Of a stretch of 5,011 nucleotides of DNA, positions 1-5,011 are shown piece after piece. This DNA comes from an uncultured Eubacterium sp. (GTDB taxonomy: Bacteria > Bacillota_A > Clostridia > Lachnospirales > Lachnospiraceae), in the NCBI GenBank assembly GCA_948468465.1, contig CAOKJJ010000264.1, positions 1 to 5,011 of the forward strand, read 5' to 3'. The translations under genes were made by a program, and so were the position numbers. Position 1 is the first letter of the stretch. Each line of letters starts with the position of its first letter. The notes beneath the pieces were generated by a model that was not told the origin of the DNA, did no database searches, and saw nothing but the letters and a program-made list of their open reading frames with translations.

Positions 1-1081
1 AATTTTATTTCAAAATCAGAAAAAGATATTTCCTGATGTTATCATTAATAGCTGTCACAGCAGTCCTCGCAGGGATGGATACATGGAATGAGATTGCGGA
101 CCGGACAGTCTCTAAAAAAGAATGGCTGGAAACGTTTCCTGAATTGCCTGGCGGTATCCCTTCCCATGATACGATAAACAGGGTATTCCGGATGATTGAG
201 CCTGAAAAATTCCACGACGCTTTTTTCGGCGGGCCAGTGCCGTATCTGGTAAAGTAAAAGGTGTAGTGGCCATTGATAGGAAAACAGCAGGGAACATAAA
301 GCCGAGCCATACGGTCAGCGCCCAGACTGTGGAATCATCCCTTATATCCGGCCAGACGTGCATGGATGAAAAAACAAACGGGATAAAGACAATACCGGGA
401 CTTTAAGATATCCTGTGTCTGGAAGGGTGTATCATCACAATCGATGCAATGGGGACACAGAAAGAAATCGTAAAAAAGATTATTGAGAAAAATACGGATG
501 ATATCCTGCAGGTGAAAGGGAACCAGCAGACACTTATGGATGATATTAGTGAGTATTTTGAAAAGATGTATTTGCGGAAAAGAAAGATACCCTGGAAAAG
601 GCAGGCGTTACTATAAAGATCTTTGTGGAGAGCATGGGAGGATGGAAAAAAGGGAGTATTACGTTGAAAATGATATTGGATGGCTCAGGGACAGGCATCC
701 TGCGTGGGAGAGACTTTGCGGTATTGGTGCATGTGTATCTGCAGTTACAGAAAAAGAAAGAGTGTAACAGCCGTAAATTACGCTATATACAGCAGGCAGG
801 GGATGATAGCGGCAGAATATGGCACAAGTGCAAGGGCACATTGGGAAATTGAAAACGGTCTGCATTGGGCGTCGGCGTCAGCTATCGCATTTCGTGAGGA
901 CGAAATCCGGATAAGGGCCGGAAATGCAGCAGAAAATATGAATATGGCCCGCCATATAGGAATAAACCTGCTGAAACAGGAAAAGCTGTAAGATGGACTT
1001 GCCAGCAAAAGAAAAAAATGCGGGTATGACATGGAATATCTTTTTAAAGTACTTGCCGGGTTAAATACTGGAACAGAATAG
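1..1081 (+). pseudogene. ISAs1-family (DDE) transposase, decayed and 5'-truncated by the window edge
   Basis: Fragments in three frames line up with an ISAs1-family cut-and-paste transposase. Frame 3 from base 3 gives an N-terminal part (AGMDTWNEI, KEWLETFPELPGGIPSHDT). Frame 2 gives VVAIDRKT, the first catalytic Asp block, where the usual Gly is Arg. It then gives LEGCIITIDAMG, the second Asp, and QVKGNQQTL. The 3' part gives HGRMEKREYYV and then HWEIENGLHW with the catalytic Glu, followed by AFREDEIRIRAGNAAENMNMARHIGINLLKQE. All three DDE residues therefore survive, but the frame is broken. There are -1 shifts in the T-run at 221-226, in the A-run at 561-564, near 619-632 and near 762-766. 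TAA stops lie at 404-406 (probably from TTA, Leu) and 989-991. Several residues normally after IDGKT (LRGS-like) are missing. The reading can be followed to the TAG at 1079-1081. It cannot make an active transposase. The family assignment is from recognised motifs and is strong. Confidence 0.9.
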
Positions 1082-1239
1082 GACTATAATTTAAATATAT
1101 AGTTTGAAAACATGGGCAGATCCGTGTTTGGTTGCTATACGCTAAATAATTTAACAATCATATCTTTGTGAAGGGTTTTAATGTTGAAAACTGCAAATCC
1201 CAAATTTACAGAAAGTTTATAAATTTTGCGTTTACCGTG
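1..1239 (+). mobile_element. Remnant of an ISAs1-family insertion sequence; right end tentative
   Basis: The transposase relic belongs to an IS whose left end is outside the window. The 158 bases after it (1082-1239) contain no gene that I can see. They end in TTTGCGTTTACCGTG (1225-1239), which resembles, from memory, the GCGTTTnCCCTG-like outer ends of ISAs1-family elements. The resemblance is imperfect, and no left inverted repeat or target duplication is available for comparison, so this boundary is a guess. If it is correct, the element ends about 20 bp upstream of the -35 box of the chemoreceptor promoter. Confidence 0.4.
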
Positions 1240-1258
1240 AATATTCATTCCGCATATA

Positions 1259-1287
1259 TTGAAAAACAGAAACAGATATGGTAAAAT
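1259..1287 (+). promoter_or_regulatory. Sigma-A promoter with extended -10 for the chemoreceptor gene
   Basis: TTGAAA (1259-1264) is followed by exactly 17 bases and TAAAAT (1282-1287), with TGG directly before the -10 (an extended -10 TGn). Transcription would start near 1294, giving a leader of about 90 nt before the start codon at 1384. Each box differs from consensus at one position. This is the only good promoter seen between the IS relic and the gene. Confidence 0.65.
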
Positions 1288-1328
1288 TTTTTCAGTTTCC
1301 GATTTTTTATGCAAAGATAAAAAATGTC

Positions 1329-1355
1329 GCGGCAAACTGTTTTATCAGAAGCCGC
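1329..1355 (+). promoter_or_regulatory. Nested hairpin in the chemoreceptor mRNA leader
   Basis: GCGGC (1329-1333) pairs with GCCGC (1351-1355). Inside, CTG (1337-1339) pairs with CAG (1346-1348) around a six-base loop. An outer ATGC (1309-1312) could also pair with GCAT (1361-1364). The ribosome-binding stretch AAAGGGGA (1366-1373) begins just after, so the fold may influence translation. It is not a terminator because no T-run directly follows the stem. It does not match a riboswitch I can name. Confidence 0.35.
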
Positions 1356-1383
1356 AGAATGCATCAAAGGGGATTTTTTATTT

Positions 1384-3411
1384 ATGAAAGGAGTTATGAA
1401 AAATAAGAAACTTGCCTCCAGAATCGGTATTTTTACCACAGTTATTACACTGGCAGGCATGCTGGCGCTTTGGACAGTCATCGCTTTTAGTACAGAGTCG
1501 GTAGTCAGAGACGACATTACAAATCAGATGGCAAATGCGGTAGAATCACGAGCCGTGATTATTGACGATTATGTCACGTCAGCAGAAGAATATCTGACAG
1601 CCTTTTCATTAAGCAAAGAAGTAAGAGATTTACTTGCAGATCCGGATAATCCTGATCTGCTGCGCCAGGCAGGGCAGTATACGACCGATTTTGCTGAAAT
1701 AAAAGGCATATTTGAGGGACTGTACATCGCGGATCCCAATACTTACGTTCTTACGCATACAGTACCGGAAGCCGTAGGTATTACGACCAGGGAAGGAGAA
1801 TCTTTAGAGAATTTTCAAAATACGATACTGGCTGCCAAAGAGCTTACGAACCTTGGAATTATGCAGTCTCCGGGAACAGGAAATATGGTAATTTCCATGT
1901 ATTGTCCGATTTATGACGGGCAGGAATGCATTGGGTATGCAGGAGCGGCAGTCTATGCGGACCAGCTGATGAACGCGCTGCTGGATCTGGAGCTGAAAAG
2001 TCTGCCAAAAAGCAGCTATGTATTTATGAATGCGGAAACGGGTGTCTATCTTTATCATGAGGAAGAATCTTTGCTGAATACGGAAATACAGGATAAAGGA
2101 CATCTGGAGATTATAAAACGCGTGCAGCAGGAAAAAAGTACCGGGTCAGAGGCGTATACATATCAAAATGAGAAAGGAAAAAAGCAGCTTGCCGTTTATA
2201 AATATCTGGATAATCGCGGCTGGATATTTATGGTTCAGGCGGATTATTCCGAGGTATACAGTTCTGCGATAAACGTACGTACTTTGATGGGAATCGCATG
2301 TTCCGTCATCGCGGCGTTTATCATACTGACGACATTATTGATTTTAAGAAAAACTGGAAAAGAATTAATGATTGTGGAATACGCGATCTCAGATTTGAGC
2401 GAACTGAATCTTTCGGCAGATAAAGGACTGGAAGTATTTTACGGGAGAAAAGACGAGATCGGCATGATCGCAAATGCTACGCATAATGTCTGCAAACATC
2501 TGAAAGCCGCGATTGAAGATATGGGAAGAATTTTGAGCGAAATCGCAGACGGCAATCTGACGGTGGATGTGGAAAAAAATCAGGATTGTTATATCGGCGG
2601 CCTGCAGATGCTGATTAGCAATATGAAGGTGATACGCTCCAAGCTGACGAAAGTGTTGAAAGAAATTTCCATTGTTTCCAGGCAGGTAAGCGTGGAAGCC
2701 GGTCAGGTACTGCTAAGAGCCGAATCATTGTCCCATGGCGCGGAAGAACAGGGCCTGTCTGTGCAGACGCTTTCAGATGCGGTAAATAATATTGAAAAAC
2801 AGGCGGATGCGACAGCCAGATTCGCAAGTCTTGCAAAAGAAGAAAATGTGCAGACGCATCATCGCATTGAAACATGCAGCAACGATATGCTCGATCTGAT
2901 GAAGGCCATGCAGACAATCGATGAAAAGTCCAAAGAGATTATTAAAGTTATCAAGTCGATTGAAGATATTGCGTCACAGACGAATATTTTATCTTTGAAT
3001 GCCGCAATAGAAGCAGCCCGTGCAGGCGAAATGGGAAAAGGCTTTGCCGTCGTAGCGGACGAGGTCAGAATGCTTGCAGGACAGTCCGCAGAAGCGGCCA
3101 GAAATACGGCATATCTGATTGGCGAAACCGTAACGGCTGTAGAAATGGGCAGTCATATTTCAGAGCTTACGAATCAGGCGCTGCAGGAAGTCGTAGAGAG
3201 CGCGAAAAATGTTTCAGATGCAGTCATATCCATTTTTGAGGCAGCTGACGGGCAGGCAGGCGCAGTAGAGAGGGTTTCAGAGGGACTGAAGTGTATCTCT
3301 GATGTAGTCGAAAGCAATAGCGACGTTGTAAAAGATTCGGCGGAGGTAAGTGAAAAGATGTCTGAGCAGGCGGAGATGCTGAAAAGCCAGGTATCGAAAT
3401 TTCAGCTTTAA
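1384..3411 (+). CDS. Methyl-accepting chemotaxis protein (Cache sensor, HAMP, signalling domain)
   Basis: A transmembrane chemoreceptor of 675 residues. It senses a ligand outside the cell and controls the CheA kinase through CheW. TM1 lies at about residues 12-36. The extracellular region, about 37-298, is Cache-like, with [39 protein letters not shown] and a membrane-proximal [18 protein letters not shown]2 is about 300-322. HAMP-like segments follow, one with RKDEIG near 355-360 and probably a second around [10 protein letters not shown] near 387-396. The coiled-coil signalling domain covers about 445-675. Its conserved tip, [34 protein letters not shown], starts near residue 529. No C-terminal CheR/CheB tether pentapeptide is present; the protein ends KFQL. 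Start choice: ATG 1384 has AAAGGGGA 11 bases upstream. An in-frame ATG at 1396 has AAAGGAG only 2 bases away, and the ATG at 1324 has no ribosome site and lies inside the leader hairpin region. The gene appears monocistronic, with its own promoter and terminator. The ligand cannot be inferred. Confidence 0.95.
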   Translation: MKGVMKNKKLASRIGIFTTVITLAGMLALWTVIAFSTESVVRDDITNQMANAVESRAVIIDDYVTSAEEYLTAFSLSKEVRDLLADPDNPDLLRQAGQYTTDFAEIKGIFEGLYIADPNTYVLTHTVPEAVGITTREGESLENFQNTILAAKELTNLGIMQSPGTGNMVISMYCPIYDGQECIGYAGAAVYADQLMNALLDLELKSLPKSSYVFMNAETGVYLYHEEESLLNTEIQDKGHLEIIKRVQQEKSTGSEAYTYQNEKGKKQLAVYKYLDNRGWIFMVQADYSEVYSSAINVRTLMGIACSVIAAFIILTTLLILRKTGKELMIVEYAISDLSELNLSADKGLEVFYGRKDEIGMIANATHNVCKHLKAAIEDMGRILSEIADGNLTVDVEKNQDCYIGGLQMLISNMKVIRSKLTKVLKEISIVSRQVSVEAGQVLLRAESLSHGAEEQGLSVQTLSDAVNNIEKQADATARFASLAKEENVQTHHRIETCSNDMLDLMKAMQTIDEKSKEIIKVIKSIEDIASQTNILSLNAAIEAARAGEMGKGFAVVADEVRMLAGQSAEAARNTAYLIGETVTAVEMGSHISELTNQALQEVVESAKNVSDAVISIFEAADGQAGAVERVSEGLKCISDVVESNSDVVKDSAEVSEKMSEQAEMLKSQVSKFQL

Positions 3412-3420
3412 GTATATATA

Positions 3421-3461
3421 GTCTGGTCATACAGGAATATGTATGACCAGACCATTTTTTT
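3421..3461 (+). terminator. Intrinsic terminator of the chemoreceptor gene
   Basis: A perfect 12-bp inverted repeat, GTCTGGTCATAC (3421-3432) and GTATGACCAGAC (3441-3452), encloses an 8-base loop. It is followed by CA and seven Ts (3455-3461). It begins 9 bases after the stop codon, so the receptor is transcribed alone. Confidence 0.93.
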
Positions 3462-3551
3462 GTATGCCTGATTGTTCGCGGTGTATGTGAATCTCAGCCG
3501 TTTTGAGAGGATTGGATATTATCTGATCACTCATAAAGTCTGTAAAATACC

Positions 3552-3579
3552 TTGTAATATCTGAAAGAAAAGTTATAAT
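3552..3579 (+). promoter_or_regulatory. Sigma-A promoter in the receptor/HD intergenic region
   Basis: TTGTAA (3552-3557), a 16-base spacer and a perfect TATAAT (3574-3579). Transcription would start near 3586. The HD gene begins 217 bases further on, and a terminator-like hairpin lies between. The promoter therefore serves either a short RNA or a long regulated leader. The 90 bases before it, 3462-3551, show only a weak 5-bp hairpin (TCTCA/TGAGA) and no gene. Confidence 0.6.
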
Positions 3580-3585
3580 AGACAT

Positions 3586-3701
3586 GGATATAGAAAAATG
3601 GGTCTGACAGAATGATAGGAAGAACAGATAAATACACTTCGTGGAGAATGTATCCCAAATCTCATCAACATCGTCCGGATGCAATTTGGGATACATTTTT
3701 G
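3586..3701 (+). ncRNA. Candidate small RNA or attenuator leader
   Basis: The segment runs from the expected start of the 3552-3579 promoter to the T-run after the long hairpin, about 115 nt. It holds no convincing coding sequence: short ATG-led frames exist (for example 3584-3607, 7 residues, and 3612-3704, 30 residues), but none has a ribosome site. The layout of strong promoter, short non-coding body and terminator is that of an independent small RNA. Leaky termination could instead make it the attenuated leader of the HD gene. The family is unknown. Confidence 0.35.
3647..3700 (+). terminator. Long hairpin with T-run, terminator-like
   Basis: AATGTATCCCAAAT (3647-3660) and ATTTGGGATACATT (3684-3697) form a perfect 14-bp stem. 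The 23-base loop can itself pair through CATC (3669-3672) and GATG (3678-3681). Five Ts (3696-3700) close it, two of which are within the stem. The stem is AT-richer and the loop longer than in the terminator at 3421, so it may end transcription only partly. Confidence 0.6.
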
Positions 3702-3719
3702 TAAAGCAGAGGCGCAGCT

Positions 3720-3764
3720 TTCAGGTATGATTGTTCAGATCCGCTCTGCGGAACGGAGCCTGAA
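3720..3764 (+). other. Inverted repeat upstream of the HD gene
   Basis: TTCAGG (3720-3725) and CCTGAA (3759-3764) can pair. Inside them is a small CCGC-TCT-GCGG hairpin (3741-3751). It lies between the terminator-like hairpin and the HD gene's ribosome site. It could be an mRNA leader structure or an operator, but the arms are short and chance is possible. Confidence 0.25.
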
Positions 3765-3802
3765 TTTACGTGAATTTTGCAAAGTCAGGAAGGGAGAAAG
3801 AA

Positions 3803-4285
3803 ATGAGAAGATTAAAGGAACTAAGAGAATATGTGGACAAGAGATTAAGCAGCATTGCAGATGAAGACAAACGGAACGGAGCGTTTGTGCATCTCTACGG
3901 AGTATCTCTTGCGGCTGTGATGCTTGCGAAAAAAAGAGGGTTTGATCCGGAAATTGCAGCGATGGCAGCGATGCTTCACGACCTGTATGCCTATCAGTCC
4001 GGTTCCTATGAAGATCACGCGCATAAAGGTGCAGAGCTTGCAAGGGAGGTACTTTTGGAACTGGCGCTGACAGATGCTGAGGAGACGGAGACGATCTGTT
4101 CTGCTATCTGCCATCATGATGACAAGCTGACGGTGGATGGACAGATGGACGAGCTGTTAAAGGATGCGGATGTGATACATCACTGTATGAATGATCCGTC
4201 CAAAGGCATAAAGGAAAAAGAACGGGCAAGATACGAAAGTATATGTCAGGAGTTTGGGATGGTGGCAAATAATGTCAGTGAATAG
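3803..4285 (+). CDS. Small HD-domain protein (predicted metal-dependent phosphohydrolase)
   Basis: A soluble protein of 160 residues with the HD-superfamily metal-binding pattern: His30 (FVHLYGVS), His59-Asp60 (MLHDLYAY), His104/His105 (AICHHDDK) and Asp123 (DADVIHH). His72/His74 are additional nearby histidines. These would hold one or two divalent metals for hydrolysing a phosphate ester. The substrate, whether nucleotide, cyclic nucleotide or other, is not shown. The protein resembles a group of about 160-residue uncharacterised HD proteins that I know from Clostridia. It has no membrane segment and no second domain. Start choice: ATG 3803 has AGGGAG (3791-3796) 6 bases upstream. A longer frame from GTG 3770 would put that ribosome site inside the gene and is unlikely. 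The gene stands alone; upstream is the promoter and hairpin region at 3552-3764. A functional link to the chemoreceptor is unproven. Confidence 0.85.
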   Translation: MRRLKELREYVDKRLSSIADEDKRNGAFVHLYGVSLAAVMLAKKRGFDPEIAAMAAMLHDLYAYQSGSYEDHAHKGAELAREVLLELALTDAEETETICSAICHHDDKLTVDGQMDELLKDADVIHHCMNDPSKGIKEKERARYESICQEFGMVANNVSE

Positions 4286-4303
4286 GACAATGATAAATCT
4301 GCT

Positions 4304-4346
4304 GGAACCTGCCATACGAGCAGGCAGATGGCTGGGTTCCTGCCTG
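4304..4346 (+). other. Segment with competing stem-loops after the HD gene
   Basis: Two mutually exclusive folds are possible. In one, GGAACC (4304-4309) pairs with GGTTCC (4335-4340), with TGCC (4310-4313) and GGCA (4323-4326) nested inside. In the other, CAGGCAG (4321-4327) pairs with CTGCCTG (4340-4346). No T-run follows, so it is not a terminator by itself. It lies 19-61 bases past the HD stop codon. It could stabilise the 3' end of the mRNA or be regulatory. Confidence 0.3.
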
Positions 4347-4386
4347 AACTGAACGACAGCGTATGTGAGAACAAATATTTATGAAG

Positions 4387-4439
4387 AAAAAAGCGAACCG
4401 CCGTACGATGGACGTTATCCGTCATATGCGGCGGTTTGC
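4387..4439. terminator. GC-rich bidirectional-type terminator hairpin
   Basis: GCGAACCGCCG (4393-4403) pairs with CGGCGGTTTGC (4429-4439), with one G-U pair. The interior can pair further (ATG-ACG with CGT-CAT). Six As (4387-4392) precede the stem, so on the minus strand it is a strong terminator with six Ts. On the plus strand the tail is only CATTTCC, weaker, but the stem is stable. It probably ends the HD transcript and insulates the next gene. Confidence 0.6.
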
Positions 4440-4547
4440 CATTTCCGCAGACAGGGCGGCCTGATAATGAAAATTACACGGAATCCGGGAAGTTAGAGAG
4501 AATATGCTGACACGACCAGTATCGGCTGTGTGCTTATAGTCATTTTA

Positions 4548-4597
4548 TGCAATTTATGGGAGTTTCGTGCAATTTATAGTTACCTGGTGCAATCTGG
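4548..4597 (+). repeat. Three direct repeats at exact 20-bp spacing (possible activator sites)
   Basis: TGCAATTTAT occurs at 4548-4557 and again at 4568-4577, and TGCAATCTGG at 4588-4597. The shared TGCAAT core starts exactly every 20 bases, near two helical turns, so the copies lie on roughly one face of the DNA. A looser TGCTTATAGT at 4531-4540 may be a decayed fourth copy. The last copy ends two bases before the -35 box of the promoter at 4600, which fits binding sites for an activator or repressor. The regulator is not known. The stretch between the hairpin and these repeats, 4440-4547, shows no gene. Confidence 0.55.
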
Positions 4598-4599
4598 GT

Positions 4600-4626
4600 T
4601 AGAAATCGGGCGGTATCTGCCGATAG
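4600..4626 (+). promoter_or_regulatory. Sigma-28/sigma-D-type (flagellar) promoter
   Basis: TAGA (4600-4603), a 15-base spacer and GCCGATAG (4619-4626). The known consensus for the flagellar sigma factor (FliA/SigD) is TAAA, about 15 bases, then GCCGATAA or GCCGATAT. The match is 3 of 4 and 7 of 8, with correct spacing. Transcription would start near 4632, leaving a short leader that includes AAAGGAG (4644-4650) before the ATG at 4661. No comparably good sigma-A promoter is seen here. Confidence 0.6.
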
Positions 4627-4660
4627 ATTTTATAGATAAAAGCAAAGGAGAGTGCAGATT

Positions 4661-5011
4661 ATGAATATTGATTACAGCCAGTTTTACAGAGGGACAACAA
4701 ATATCCCGACATATGGAAACGGTGCGCATCAGAAGAGCACCCTTGTAAAATATAAATTCAACACAACGGATGCGCATGGCAACAAGGTCATGGATAAGAT
4801 GTCAAAGGAAGAAACCCTGCAGGCGATGAAGGACATCCGCTCACAGTATGGGGATGCGGTCATTGTGGAATTTTCAGGAGATGGCATGGCAGCTCTTGTG
4901 GAAGGCAGGAAGGGCAGCATGGCGCCGGAAAATCAGGAGGCAATGGAGACAAAAAATGCGGCGTTCCAAAAGGATATCGTGCAGGCTGACATGTCTCTAA
5001 ATGACCTTCCG
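4661..5011 (+). CDS. Uncharacterised protein, partial (runs off the window)
   Basis: An open frame of 117 codons from ATG 4661, without a stop before the window end. The start is supported by AAAGGAG (4644-4650) at 10 bases. The protein begins MNIDYSQFYRG, has a polar N-terminal stretch, then TLVKYKFNTTDAHGNKVMDKM and a charged helical part, KEETLQAMKDIRSQYGDAVIVEFSGDGMAALVEG, before a Gln/Glu/Lys-rich segment. No signal peptide or membrane helix is visible, so it is probably cytoplasmic or secreted by another route. I do not recognise a domain with certainty. It reminds me of uncharacterised Lachnospiraceae proteins (possibly the DUF6033 group), which is memory only. The flagellar-type promoter and repeat array directly upstream suggest expression together with motility genes. 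The remainder of the gene is needed to judge length and domain content. Confidence 0.8.
   Translation, partial: MNIDYSQFYRGTTNIPTYGNGAHQKSTLVKYKFNTTDAHGNKVMDKMSKEETLQAMKDIRSQYGDAVIVEFSGDGMAALVEGRKGSMAPENQEAMETKNAAFQKDIVQADMSLNDLP

Noticed and set aside
540..991. Several overlapping plus-strand small ORFs treated as genes
   Set aside because: They are pieces of the one frameshifted transposase, and their recognisable parts join in order to the ISAs1 family pattern.
1282..1305. Sigma-28-type promoter for the receptor (TAAA ... TCCGATTT)
   Set aside because: The spacer is only 12 bases instead of about 15, and the -10 box lacks the initial G and the ATA end. The overlapping sigma-A extended -10 promoter is a better match.
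1309..1364. Possible c-di-GMP-I riboswitch before the receptor (GGCAAAC-like and GCAAAG-like bits)
   Set aside because: The short motifs are in the wrong order. The second conserved half, including the tetraloop receptor and the GGGTTGCC-like segment, is absent, and the leader is too short for the usual aptamer plus an expression platform.
1324..1383. Upstream start at ATG 1324, adding 20 residues to the receptor
   Set aside because: No ribosome site precedes it, the region forms the leader hairpin, and the added residues do not belong to a typical receptor N-terminus, where TM1 follows a short basic stretch.
2615..2917. Minus-strand frame inside the receptor gene (also 1804-2103 and 1245-1517)
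   Set aside because: These are antisense shadows of a well-supported coding sequence with no independent signals or recognisable product.
3427..3696. Minus-strand frame of 89 codons
   Set aside because: It reads across the receptor's terminator and the long hairpin and has no ribosome site. Its MYPK/WDTF ends are only a consequence of the inverted repeat.
3612..3704. 30-residue plus-strand ORF through the hairpin
   Set aside because: No ribosome site, and the stop falls just after the T-run. More likely non-coding, though a leader peptide is not excluded.

Overview
The window looks like chromosomal DNA of a motile Clostridia bacterium, most likely a Lachnospiraceae member. Three things suggest this: AT-leaning Firmicutes-style expression signals (AGGAG-type ribosome sites, sigma-A hexamers, strong intrinsic terminators); a chemoreceptor whose Cache sensor resembles those common in Lachnospiraceae; and a small HD-domain protein of a type common in that group. 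The species is an inference and cannot be fixed from the sequence alone.

Layout, left to right. Positions 1-1081 hold a decayed ISAs1-family transposase, open at the left window edge. It carries four single-base frameshifts, all of the -1 type, plus at least one in-frame nonsense codon. A possible right end of the element lies near 1239. A good extended -10 sigma-A promoter (1259-1287) and a hairpin-bearing leader follow, then a full-length transmembrane methyl-accepting chemotaxis protein (1384-3411), closed by a textbook terminator (3421-3461). The next gap (3462-3802) has a strong promoter (3552-3579). About 65 bases further on comes a long hairpin with a T-run (3647-3700), so the stretch is either a small RNA of about 115 nt or an attenuated leader. 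A 160-residue HD-domain protein (3803-4285) follows. Behind it lie a structured segment (4304-4346) and a long GC-rich hairpin (4393-4439).

The right end holds the most interesting part. Three direct repeats of TGCAAT start exactly 20 bp apart (4548, 4568, 4588). The third abuts a sigma-28/sigma-D-type (flagellar) promoter, TAGA-N15-GCCGATAG (4600-4626). This promoter sits about 30 nt upstream of an unrecognised protein gene that starts at 4661 and runs off the window. Together with the chemoreceptor, this suggests motility or chemotaxis-linked genes, with the unknown protein a candidate new member of the flagellar regulon. No CRISPR array, tRNA, rRNA, phage gene or recognisable defence system is visible.
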